64,000 nt of DNA from Streptomyces sp. P3 (GTDB lineage Bacteria > Actinomycetota > Actinomycetes > Streptomycetales > Streptomycetaceae): the NCBI GenBank assembly GCA_016893485.2, contig JAFEKX020000001.1, positions 8,449,501-8,513,500 of the forward strand. Direction: 5' to 3'. The notes under the pieces were generated by a model. That model made no database searches. It saw only the letters and a list, made by a program, of their open reading frames with translations, and was not told the origin of the DNA. Position 1 is the stretch's first letter, and every line of letters begins with the position of its first letter. Shown here in pieces: positions 44,820 to 54,461 of this stretch. The position numbers and the translations under genes were made by a program.

Positions 44820-47374
44820 ACGCGTCCGTGCGCCTGAGCATGTCCTCCCTGCGGGCCCACAAAGGCGCTTCGCCGGTACGTTCCTCGCCGTGTTCCTCGG
44901 GGTCGCCTTCCTCGCCGGGACCCTCGTCATGGGCGACACACTGCGCGCCGACTTCGACACCATGTTCGGCGATGCCACCAGCGGCACGGACGCCGTGGTC
45001 CGCAGCGCCGACGCCATCACAACACCCGGCGAAAGCCAGGAGTTCGCCAACCGGTGCCCACGGCCCTCGTGAAGACGGTCGAGGGGGTCCCCGGCGTCGC
45101 GGCAGCCGCCCCGGACATCCAGGGCGCGGGCCAACTCGTCGGCGCCAACGGCGAGGCCATCGGCGGCAAGGGGCCGCCCACCCTCGCAGGCAACTGGATC
45201 ACCGACCCGGAACTCAACCCGTACCGGCTCGCGGAGGGCCGAACTCCTTCCCGTCCGGGTGAGGTTGTCATCAACCGGGGCGCCGCCGACAAGGGCCATC
45301 TGACGATCGGCGACACGACGACCCTCCGCACACCGGACCCCGTCAAGGTGACGATCGTCGGTCTCGCGACCTTCGGCGGCGAGGACGGCATGGCCCAGGT
45401 GACCTTCACCGGCATGACCCGGTCCGACGCCGAGAAGTACCTCACCGCGAAGCCGGGGAGGCGTCGACCATCCAGGTGAGGGCAGGCCCGGGCGTGAGCC
45501 AGCAGACACTGGTCGACCGGCTGACTCCTGTCCTCCCCAGGGAAGTTGAGGCGATCACGGGTCAGCAGTCGGCGCAGGAGGACACGGACATGATCTCCTC
45601 CCAGTTCCTGACCCTCTTCACCACCTTCCTGCTGGTGTTCTCCGGCATCGCCCTGCTGGTCGCGACCTTCTCCATCCACAACACGTTCGCGATCGTCATC
45701 GCCCAACGCACCCGCGAGAACGCCCTGTTGCGGGCACTCGGCGCATCCCGCCGCCAGGTCACCGCCGCGACCGTCACCGAGGCGAGCATCGTCGCCCTGG
45801 TCGCCTCGGCCGCGGGGCTCGCGGGCGGCATCGGCATCGCGGCAGGCCTGAAGATCCTGTTCCCGGCGATCGGATTCCCTTTCCCCGGCGGCGACTTGGT
45901 GATCAGTCCGCTCTCGATGACCCTCCCCTCGCAGTCGGCGTCGTCGTCTGCCTGGGCTCCGCGCTCATGCCGGCCATCCGCGCGGGCCGCACCGCACCCC
46001 GCCGCCGCGCTGCGCGAGACGGCGGTGGACCAGTCCGGCGCGTCCCGCGTACGCGCGCTGACGGGAACAGGCCTGGCGGCACTGGCACTTGGGACCACCC
46101 TCACCGGCGTACTTGTCTCACCGACCCTGCTGCTGGCGGGACTTGGCGCCGTCCTCGCCCTGCTGGCCTTCGTGGTCCTCGGCCCGGTCGCCTCCTCCAC
46201 GGCGGTACGCGTCCTCGGCAGCCCCCTGGACCGACTGCGCGGCGTCACCGGCGGCCTGGCCCGCCGCAACGCCCTGCGCAGCCCCCGCCGTACGGCCGCG
46301 ACCGCGAGCGCGCTGATGATCGGGGTGGCCGTGGTGTCCCTGTTCACCGTGTTCGGCGCCTCGTTGAAGGCGACGATGGACCAGACGGTGTCCCGTTCCT
46401 TCGCCGGAGACGTGGCCGTCAGCACCCCGTCCTTCGGCGCGGGCGGCAGCGGCATGAGCCCCCGACTCGCCGGAGCCATCGCCAAGTTGCCCGAGGTGGA
46501 CACGGCGGTGGGCCTGGGCCGAGGAGTGGCCGAAGTCGACGGCCGGGGAAGGGCGTTGACGGTGACGGACCCCACAGCCCTCGCCCGCACCTTCGACCTG
46601 GGCAGGGTCCAAGGCTCGCTGCGCACCCTGGGCACCGACGGCATCGCCATCACCAGAACAGAGGCGAACAGCCACCACCTCACCACCGGCAGCAGAACCC
46701 GGCTCACCTTCACCGACGGCAAGAAGGAGACCTTCACGGTCCGCGCGGTCTACGGCCGCTCCGAACTCGCCGGCGACTACGTCATCACCCGAGCCGCCTG
46801 GGCCCCACACCGCACCCAGGACTCGGACACCCTGGTCGCCGTCTCCTTCAAGAACGGCGTGAGCGCGGCCAACGGCAAAACGGCGGTCGAGAAGATCGCG
46901 GCCCGATACGGCAACCCACAAGTCCAGACCCGCCACGAATACGCCCAGTCGTCGGCCGGCGGCATCGACATGATGCTGACCCTCGTCTACGCACTGCTCG
47001 CCCTCGCGGTCCTGATCGCCCTGCTGGGCATCGCCAACACCCTCACCCTGGCGATCCACGAACGCACCCGCGAACTGGGCCTGTTGAGGGCGGTCGGCCA
47101 GACCCGTTCCCAACTCCGGGCCATGGTCCGCTGGGAGTCGATCCTGGTCGCCGCGTTCGGCACCCTCGGCGGACTAGCCCTGGGCGCCTTCCTGGGCTGG
47201 GTCCTGGTCAAGGCCTCGGACGGCGCGAGCGACAGCGCGTTCGCCTTCGCGATCCCGCCGGTACAGCTCGTGGTGGTGGCCCTGGTGGGCGTTTCCGCGG
47301 GGGCACTCGCGGGCCTGCGCCCGGCACGCAGGGCGGCCCGGTTGGATGTACTCCGGGCGATCGCCACCGAGTGA
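44816..47374 (+). CDS. FtsX-type ABC exporter permease (two FtsX domains)
   Basis: Permease of about 855 residues with an N-terminal helix (FLAVFLGVAFLAGTLVMGD), an extracellular MacB-like domain, then two FtsX units: first near residues 250-390 (TRENALLRALGASRRQV), second near residues 730-850 (TRELGLLRAVGQTRSQLR). The middle region and second extracytoplasmic domain fill the rest. Frame breaks near 44868, 45052, 45462 and a paired change between 45930 and 46005. ATG at 44816 overlaps the ATPase stop. With the ATPase it forms a BceB/SalY-like exporter for hydrophobic or peptide substrates. Confidence 0.9.
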
Positions 47375-47390
47375 TCCCGACGTCACGACC

Positions 47391-47432
47391 GGACCAGGTG
47401 GGTCGGTGTACGAGAGCCGACCCACCTGGTCC
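47391..47432. terminator. Strong bidirectional hairpin terminator
   Basis: GGACCAGGTGGGTCGG (47391-47406) and CCGACCCACCTGGTCC (47417-47432) form a perfect 16-bp stem with a 10-base loop, 17 bases after the permease stop and 84 bases from the convergent gene end. It probably ends transcription from both sides. Confidence 0.85.
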
Positions 47433-47515
47433 GCCGTCTTGGTCACCGGCTCGGCTGTCCGGCCGCCTTGGACACCGGACCCCTCGCAGCCGCCCCGCAA
47501 CGAATCACCGCCCGA

Positions 47516-48060
47516 TCAACCGGCAACGGCCGACCGGGCGGGAGCGTGTTGAGGCCGATGACCGTCGACCGGGTGCTCGACCTCGGTGACGAACCGGTGC
47601 GCGGGTGTCTCCGTAGCCGCACGGCGCGGAGGACGGCTCGGCGTGGCAGTGGCGGGCGTCGGCGCGGTGAGCGTGAACCACACGACCTTGCCGGACTCCC
47701 CGTCCGGCCGCACGCCCCACGTCTCGCTCACTGCGGCGACCATCGCGAGCCCACGCCCACAGGTGGCCGTAGGGGAGACCTCGTCGATGTCGCCCACCAC
47801 CGGAAGCCGGGGATCGTGGTCGTGCACCGAGACCATGAGCTGGTCCAGCAGCAGCTCGATCTCGACGACGCACGTCTTGTCGGGCTGGGCATGTCGGTGG
47901 ACGTTGGTGAGGAGCTCTGTCACACCGAGCGCGGCCCGGTCTATCAGAGGATCCAGATGCCAGTAGCGCAATTGCGCAGATACGATTCTGCGGACCTGGC
48001 CGATCCGCGACGGCAGGGCTTGAGCTCCACCGTGCAGTGCCTGCTTGGGTGACTGATCAC
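47516..48060 (-). CDS. HATPase_c anti-sigma-factor-like ATP-binding protein
   Basis: Histidine-kinase-like ATPase of the SpoIIAB/RsbW type, about 182 residues, common in streptomycetes. ATP-fold motifs: LGVTELLTNVHRHA (N-box, near residue 55), HDHDPRLP (G1-like) and CGRGLAMVAAVSETWGVRP (G2). The C-terminal 45 residues are Pro/Ala-rich without a family. One base added near 48020 extends the protein to a GTG at 48060 (VISHPSRHCTVEL). That GTG overlaps the stop of the heptad-repeat gene (GTGA). It likely binds a sigma or anti-anti-sigma factor; the partner is not visible here. Confidence 0.82.
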
Positions 48061-48422
48061 GGCTGCGACTCCCCGACTGAGGTCCGGAAGAACACGGAGT
48101 TCGGATCCAGCAGGGAGGTCAAGGAGAGGCCGCCTGCTGTTGTGTCCGGCGGGCTGGTTCGCAGCGTTATCGCCGGTAAACCCAGAGTGACGTGAGACCA
48201 GAGTGACTCAGGGGCCGCGGTCCCGCAACTCGCGGCCGGCCACTGCTCGTCAATGGCGCGGATGAACCGCTCCGTGGCGCGGATGTTCCGCTCCAGGGCG
48301 AGGGCGTCCCGCTCCAGGGCGAGGCCGAGCGGCTTCCCGGTGATGGCGATCCGCTCCAAGGCGACGACGATCCGCTTCACGGTGACGACGATCCGCTTCA
48401 CGGTGATGAGGATCCGCTCCAT
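48057..48422 (-). CDS. Heptad-repeat (coiled-coil) protein coupled to the anti-sigma-like gene
   Basis: 121 residues and intact. The first 60 residues are eight consecutive seven-residue repeats (LITVKRI, VVTVKRI, VVALERI, ... IRATERF) with hydrophobic residues at fixed positions and Lys/Arg/Glu at others, predicting a long coiled coil. The DNA shows a matching 21-base tandem repeat. The remaining 60 residues are of unknown type, ending FFRTSVGESQP. The stop overlaps the start of the ATP-binding protein gene, which argues it is a real gene. I do not recognise the family; it may oligomerise or bind the neighbour. Confidence 0.6.
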   Translation of the reverse strand: MERILITVKRIVVTVKRIVVALERIAITGKPLGLALERDALALERNIRATERFIRAIDEQWPAASCGTAAPESLWSHVTLGLPAITLRTSPPDTTAGGLSLTSLLDPNSVFFRTSVGESQP

Positions 48423-48437
48423 GCCGGACGGCTGTGT

Positions 48438-48548
48438 TCACGACGACGGCTCCCGCACAGCAGCCTCCGCCACAGCCGCCAACATCAGCGCGCCGCCGCG
48501 ACCCCCGCCGTACCGGTACGACTCGCACCGCTCGCACCGCGCGGGCAT
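48438..48548 (-). CDS. Possible 36-residue protein
   Basis: From an ATG at 48548 the frame reads MPARCERCESYRYGGGRGG, then an Ala-rich end, to a TGA at 48438. The CERC pair could bind a metal. It fits between two same-strand genes with small gaps and has a G-rich site upstream. There is no recognised family; it may be chance. Confidence 0.3.
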   Translation of the reverse strand: MPARCERCESYRYGGGRGGALMLAAVAEAAVREPSS

Positions 48549-48565
48549 CGCCCCCGCCGCACGGA

Positions 48566-48888
48566 TCACGCGCCCCGCCCCGCCGCCTTGCGTACGGCTT
48601 CGATGAACCGGCGGGCCGCGGGCGGCCCCGGTTGTCCCGGCGCGGGGTCGTGCTCGCCGAGGGTCAGCAGGTACCTGTTGCCGTTGAGGTCGGCGAGTGC
48701 CCGGTCCTCGGGCGCGAACCACGGCTTCGACGCGCGCACCGCCTGCACCGGCGCACTGTCGATCTCGCTGCCGTAACTGGTGAGCAGCTCAAGCCTGCCG
48801 TCATTGATCGGACCTGTCCGGCCCGGGTCAGCGACCGCAGCCGCTTCCCGATCCGCACGCCCTTGGCCGTGAACTCCGGCTCCGCCAT
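48566..48888 (-). CDS. Conserved hypothetical actinobacterial protein
   Basis: About 108 residues from an ATG at 48888 (MAEPEFTAKGVRIG). One base added near 48815 joins KRLRSLTRAGQ to the rest, which reads as soluble protein (INDGRLELLTSYGSEIDSAP, then ALADLNGNRYLLTLGEHDP) and ends FIEAVRKAAGRGA. The C-terminal part looks like a small beta-rich domain. I recognise no family. The gene is upstream of, and on the same strand as, the heptad-repeat and anti-sigma-like genes and may be in their operon. Confidence 0.6.
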
Positions 48889-49223
48889 GCTTCCCGCCCC
48901 CTTGGTCCAGGACATCTGGTGATCCAGTGTGCCCCCGTTGTGGACGTTCGTCCCGCTGCGGTGCAGTCTGCCCGCCAAGCGCGTCGAGCACCAGTACGTA
49001 CGACACGGTCACGGTGAGTATCCGAGCACTCGCGCGAGTGCGCCCCGAGGCCGGCCCGAGGTTCTCCCAAAGACCGCCGCCCCCGCGCCAAAGCTCTGCC
49101 CCAGGGCCGCCTTTGACCTTCCCAAAGGTGTGTTTATGCAGGTGAGAAGCGTGCGGAAGGTGCTTATGATCGAGGTGTCGGCCGCGCGAGGCGCCGTCGG
49201 CGCGAAGCGTAAGGAGCCCCGTC
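48889..49223. other. Divergent intergenic region with weak promoter
   Basis: 335 bases between leftward and rightward genes. A possible rightward promoter is TTGACC (49113-49118) with TATGCA (49135-49140), spacer 16. AAGGAG lies seven bases before the GTG at 49224. I see no gene in it. Confidence 0.4.
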
Positions 49224-50348
49224 GTGAGCACCACCCCGCAGGCCCTGACCGGCGCGACCCTCGACGTCGACCGCAGTGACGCGGCCTACCGGAGCTGGCT
49301 GAAAGAAGCCGTCCGCAAGGTCCAGGCCGACGCCAACCGCTCGGCGGACACGCACCTCCTCCGCTTCCCGCTCCCGGAGAGCTGGGGCATCGACCTGTAC
49401 CTGAAGGACGAGTCGACCCACCCCACCGGCAGCCTCAAACACCGCCTCGCCCGCTCCCTCTTCCTCTACGGCCTCTGCAACGGCTGGATCCGGCCCGCCC
49501 GCCCGGTGATCGAGGCGTCGAGCGGTTCCACCGCCGTCTCCGAGGCGTACTTCGCCAAACTGATCGGCGTCCCCTTCATCGCGGTCATGCCGCGCACGAC
49601 CAGCGCCGAGAAGATCCGCCTGATCCAATTCCACGGCGGGCAGTGCCACTTCGTGGACGACCCGCGCAAGATGTACGAGGAGTCGGCCGCCCTCGCGGTG
49701 GAGACCGGCGGCCACTACATGGACCAGTTCACCTACGCGGAGCGGGCCACGGACTGGCGCGGCAACAACAACATCGCCGAATCCATCTTCCGCCAGCTGG
49801 AGTTGGAGCGTTTCCCGGAGCCCGCGTGGATCGTCGCGACGGCGGGCACCGGCGGTACGTCGGCGACCCTCGCGCGCTACGTCCACTACATGCAGCACGA
49901 CACCCGCGTCTGTGTCGCCGATCCGGAGAACTCCTGTTTCTTCGAGGGCTGGACCACCGGCGATCCGGACGTCACATGCGACTGCGGCTCCCGTATCGAG
50001 GGCATCGGCCGCCCCCGGATGGAGCCGAGCTTCGTCCCCGGCGCGATCGACCGCATGATGAAGGTCCCCGACGCGGCCAGCGTCGCCGCCGTGAGAGCCC
50101 TGGAACAAGCCATCGGCCGCAAGGCGGGCGGCTCCACCGGCACGGGCCTCTGGAGCGCCCTCAAAATCATCGCCGAGATGGTGTCGGCAGGCCAACAGGG
50201 CAGCGTGGTAACCCTGTTGTGCGACCCGGGCGACCGCTACCTCGACAAGTACTACTCGGACACGTGGCTGCGGGCACAGGGCCTGGACATCACCCCGTAC
50301 AGCGAGGCGATCACCTCGCTGTTGGCAACGGGGGTATGGCCACGCTGA
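49224..50348 (+). CDS. PLP-dependent cysteine synthase-family enzyme
   Basis: Fold-type II PLP enzyme of 374 residues, intact. The Schiff-base Lys is in HPTGSLKHRLA near residue 75; VIEASSGSTAVSEAYFA is the substrate Asn/Ser-loop region (with SSGST in place of TSGNT) and TAGTGGTSATLARY is the phosphate-binding loop near residue 215. The length and the C-terminal block CDCGSRIEGIGRP set it apart from plain CysK and cystathionine beta-synthase, close to the streptomycete group annotated as PLP-dependent cysteine synthases. It probably performs beta-replacement on a serine derivative; the nucleophile is unknown. Strong AAGGAG before the GTG at 49224. Monocistronic. Confidence 0.87.
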   Translation: MSTTPQALTGATLDVDRSDAAYRSWLKEAVRKVQADANRSADTHLLRFPLPESWGIDLYLKDESTHPTGSLKHRLARSLFLYGLCNGWIRPARPVIEASSGSTAVSEAYFAKLIGVPFIAVMPRTTSAEKIRLIQFHGGQCHFVDDPRKMYEESAALAVETGGHYMDQFTYAERATDWRGNNNIAESIFRQLELERFPEPAWIVATAGTGGTSATLARYVHYMQHDTRVCVADPENSCFFEGWTTGDPDVTCDCGSRIEGIGRPRMEPSFVPGAIDRMMKVPDAASVAAVRALEQAIGRKAGGSTGTGLWSALKIIAEMVSAGQQGSVVTLLCDPGDRYLDKYYSDTWLRAQGLDITPYSEAITSLLATGVWPR

Positions 50349-50474
50349 CGTGTCGAACCGGGCGGGCCGGCGCCCTGTCGTTCAGGGGCTCGGGGCCGCA
50401 TCGATGTGGCGGCTCCGCCGCGTGGGTGCGACCAGCCACGACGCAGCTGCGGACGACGTACTCCCGCGGAACCC

Positions 50475-50941
50475 CTATCCGGCCAACCGGCGGTCCAAAG
50501 CGGTCACAGCTCCTCTGAATGCCCGTCCCAACCCGGGCCGAGCCACCCGCACGGCCCCGGAACACCGCGGACCCATCCGCGGCGAACGTCCACTGAACCC
50601 GCGTCCCACCCCGGCAGGGCTCAACCGCCACTCCTCGGCCATCGCCCGCGCGCCCGGCGCGTTGGTGACGTCGACCCGGTACGCGTACACCTCCGCCGGC
50701 TTCGCCGCGATCACCGTCTCGCGAAAGTGGCCGCCACCCGTCAGCCGGATGTCCCGCCCGGCCCCGTCGTCGACGGACCGCGCACTGGTGACGGCCGAGA
50801 ACCACCCGCCCACCCCGGCACATCGTCGTTGAGAGCGTGGAAGACGGCGTCAGGCGTCGCGGACATCTCCCGCGCGAAGACCAGCCGTACGGGCGCGGTG
50901 TCGATGAAGTCAAGCCCGACGGGGCGCAGACTGTGAGCCAT
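50475..50941 (-). CDS. SRPBCC (polyketide cyclase/START-like) protein
   Basis: Small hydrophobic-cavity protein of about 155 residues. Seen: VRLVFAREMSATPDAVFHAL at the N-terminus, RDIRLTGGGHFRETVIAAKP in the sheet, TRVQWTFAADGS and a C-terminal helix ending ALDRRLAG. Frame breaks near 50815, 50618 and 50565. The SRPBCC fold binds lipophilic ligands; no partner enzyme is adjacent. The start is the ATG at 50941. It shares direction with the DeoR gene upstream, 66 bases away. Confidence 0.78.
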
Positions 50942-51007
50942 GGACGCGAACCCCTTGACTGAGAAGGAAGTTGACCGGGGCGAGACGCCACGATAGCTGA
51001 CGGCCTG

Positions 51008-51833
51008 TCAGATGTCTGCCCCGTCGTCGACTTCGCCCGCGACCACGAGCCGCAGCTGCTCCGAGATCTCCGCGCGCACCTCCGCCGGCAGCCCCGCGTC
51101 GGTCACCAGCGTGTCGACCTGATCCAGCGCGGCGAACGAACTCAGGCCCACCGTCCCCCACTTGGTGTGGTCGGCGACGACCACGACCCGCCGCGCCGAC
51201 TGCACGAGCCTGCGGTTGGTCTCGGCCTCCGCGAGGTTCGGCGTCGACAGGCCGGCCTCGACCGATATCCCGTGCACACCGAGGAACAGCATGTCGAAGT
51301 GGAGCGCCGCGATGGCCTGGTCGGCCACCGGGCCCACCAACGAGTCGGAGGGGGTGCGCACTCCACCGGTCAGCACGACCGTCGCCGCACCCTGCCGCTG
51401 CCCCGAGGTGCGCTGCGCCGCGTGGAACACGTCCGCGACGCGTACCGAGTTGGTGACCACGGTGAGGTCGGGAACCTCGAGCAGGTGATGCGCGAGCGCG
51501 TACGTCGTCGTACCGCCGGAGAGCGCGATCGCCGTGCCCGGCGCCACCAACTCCGCTGCGGCGCGCGCGATGTCCTCCTTGGCGGTCAGCTCCAGGCCCG
51601 ACTTCGCCTCGAAGCCCGGCTCGTGGGTGCTCGCCTCGACGACCGGTACGGCTCCGCCGTGCACCTTCTCCAGGACGCCCTGGCGCGCCAGCGTCGAGAT
51701 CGCGACGGACGGTCATGTCCGACACGCCGAGCTTGCGGGTCAGTTCGTTGACGCGGACGCCACCGCGGCGTCTTACCTCGTCGAGGATCAGGGCGCGCCG
51801 CTGCTCCGCGAGGAGGTTCTGATTCTCACTCAC
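51008..51833 (-). CDS. DeoR/GlpR-family transcriptional regulator
   Basis: About 276 residues. The helix-turn-helix is in VRVNELTRKLGVSDMTVRRD (residues 25-45). The DeoRC sugar-phosphate domain has ALSGGTTTYALAHHLL near residue 110, VVLTGGVRTPSDSLVGP and VVVADHTKWGTVGLSSFA near residue 230. The start is the GTG at 51833 (VSENQNLLAEQRR). One frame break near 51700. No sugar gene is adjacent on either side, so its target is elsewhere or it controls itself. Bases 51834-52120 hold no gene I can support and probably contain the divergent promoters. Confidence 0.87.
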
Positions 51834-52120
51834 GTACGCTCCGGTCCTTTCGCCGCAACCCGTCAGACTGCCGGCGCACCTGCCCCGACCAGGTCGTTCT
51901 TCGCGGCGGCGGTGCGCGGACGTCCCATCCTCGCACGCCTCCGCACCCACCGCGCCACCGCCTGTCCCGACGCGCACATGCCATTCGGCCATCATCCGTC
52001 CCTCCTGTGTCACCCGGATCGGGGAGATTCGGTGACGGGGCGTGTGCGACGCGCCGGAAAGGACGATCCTGGTGTGCACACGGACACAGACGAACAGTGC
52101 GTCACGGGGATGTGCGAACA

Positions 52121-54461
52121 GTGGAGCGTGTACAGGAACATGCCGTCACCACGGAGGCCGACAGCCCTGCCGGACGGCCCGATCAGACCGAACCCGCCCT
52201 CGAACTCCTGGTCCACGGAGTCGGCGGCACCACACCCGAGGAGATGCTCGGCGATCCGCGCACGGTGCGGGTCACGGGCGACGACACGGCGGCCGTCTTC
52301 CGCCGCGCGACCGACGTCGACGCCGAGTCCCGCCCCGCCGATCAGCGCACGGGTCCGATCCGCGAGGCCTACGTCTGGTGCAACCTCACCTCCGGCAACG
52401 GCACCCGCGCGCTGTGGCTGTTGCTGCTGCCGTTCATGGTCGTCAACCTCGCCCACTGGATGCGCCCCACCGCCCGCGGCCGCAGACGGACGGTGCGCTT
52501 CTACGGCCTGCTCGTGCGGCTCGCGGGACTGACCCTGACGGTGCTGCTCGTCGCGGCGGCCTGCGAGGTCGCCCTCGACCTCGCGGCCTGGCAGTGCGCG
52601 GGCACGCGCGCGTGCGCCGACCAGCACACCTGGCTCGGCTTCCTGTCACCCACCGTGTCGCACGACAGCTGGTGGAGCCGCCCCGGCCGCCGCCTCGCGC
52701 TGGCCGCCCTGGTGCCGACCGCGCTCACCGTCCTCCTCTGGTACCTCTCCCGCCGCACCTGGAGCGCCTACGAGTCCCAGCAGCCGATGAACCGCAGGCC
52801 CGAACCCGAGGACGAGACCGGGCACAGCTCCCTGGGCCGCCCCGGCTTCTGGTACGGCCGCCGCCTGGTGGCCCGGCTGCGCGCCGCCCCACGGCGGCCG
52901 GGCTCCTGACGGTCGCCGCGGCCGTCACCGTCGCCGCGGCCCGCTTCGACCGAGGCCCGGCCGGCTCCCAGGCGCTGGCCACGCTCGGCACCCTCCTGGA
53001 GACCGCCCTCGCCGGAGTGGCGTTCATCGTCGTCTACGTAGTGTGCCGTCGGGGCCGCAGCGAGAACCGCCTCGACCAGGCCCTCGACCGCCCCCTGGTC
53101 CGCCGCCTCCCACTCGGCGCCCTCCTCCTGCTCGCCCTCTCCCTCCTCTACGGCTGCTGGTCGCGCCCGGGATGGGAGTCGTCGGGGCGGCTGCCGGGTG
53201 ACACGGCGTTCGGCGGAATCACCCTGGTGCAGGGCCTGTTGGTGATCGCCCTCGCCGTCGTCGCCCATCTGCTGCACCGCACGCACCGCGACCCGCGCTC
53301 CGCGATGCGCGGCCTCGGCGGACCGGCCGTCGCGATGCTGGCCTGCGCCCTGGGCGGCGTGATGTCCGGCGGGGTCTCCCAGCGGGTCTCCGACTGGCTG
53401 GACGGCACCGGGACGTCCATCGCGGGCCCGCCCGTGCTGCTCACCTGGCAGGCGTCGGTGATCCCGGCGCTGCTCGTCGTCGTCCTCGTCCTGTGCGCCG
53501 CGCTCGGCCACCGCACCTGGCGGCTGCGCCGTGGCGAACTGGCCGCCGTGGCACAGGACTACCCGGGGGCGCGGAAGGACCGGGCGCGCACCGCGCGGAT
53601 CGCGAGCACGCGCGCGATGGCCTCGCTCACCGACCGGGGTCCCCTCCTGGTCGCCGTCACGTCCACCGCGACGCTGCTCCTGGGGCCGGAGCGCTGGTCG
53701 GCGCGTTCACCACCGACCGGACACCGGAACGGGCCGGAGAGGAGGCACAGGCCTTCGTGCACGGCACGGCCCAGACCTCGCAGGCGCTCGGCTCCTGGCT
53801 GATCGGGCTCGGCTTCATACTGTTCGTCACCTGGGGCAGGCGCGCCTACAAGCGACGCCTCCGCGCGGCGCACGATCGGCATCCTCTGGGACGTCGGCAC
53901 GTTCTGGCCGCGCGCCGCCCACCCGTTCGCCCCGCCCTGCTACGCCGAGCGCGCGGTCCCCGACCTGACCTGGCGCATGGCCACCTGGACCCGCGCCACC
54001 GGCGGCCGCCTGGTCATCTCGGGCCACTCGCAGGGCAGCGTCCTCGCCGCGGCAGCGGCCTGGCAACTCAAGCCCGCCCAGCGCAAGCGCGTCGCCCTCC
54101 TCACCTACGGCTCACCCCTGGAGCGTCTCTACGGCCGCTGGTTCCCGGCCCACTTCGGACCGGCTGCGCTGACCCGGCTGCACCGTGAGGTGGACTGCTG
54201 GCGCAACCTGTACCGGCTCACCGACCCCATCGGCGGCCCGGTCCGCGTGTCCGGCGACCGCGGCCCCGAGGTGGACCACGAACCACCCCTCAAGGACCCA
54301 CTGGAGTACGGCCGCACGGCCCAACACCCGCTGCCCGCGCCGATTTTGGGCCACCCGACTACCAGGCCGACCCGGCGTTCGCCGAGGAACGCGAGCGGCT
54401 GCTGGCCCGGCTGCGGCCCGAGGTGCCGCCTCAGGGCAGCTCGGGCAGGTCCTCCGCGTAG
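52121..54461 (+). CDS. Membrane protein with split alpha/beta-hydrolase motifs
   Basis: About 782 residues. The N-terminus has ELLVHGVGGTTPEEMLGD (residues 30-47), the oxyanion-type HGxGG loop of lipases. Eight or more membrane helices follow between residues 95 and 570. The C-terminal soluble part has GRLVISGHSQGSVLAAAAAW near residue 635, a GxSxG nucleophile motif, plus LTYGSPLERLYGRWFP and LYRLTDPIGGPV, which are typical of large actinobacterial integral-membrane lipase-like proteins. Frame breaks near 52900, 53690, 53865 and 54352. The GTG at 52121 is one of several possible starts. The 3' end overlaps the convergent AAA gene by about 30 bases. Confidence 0.75.
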
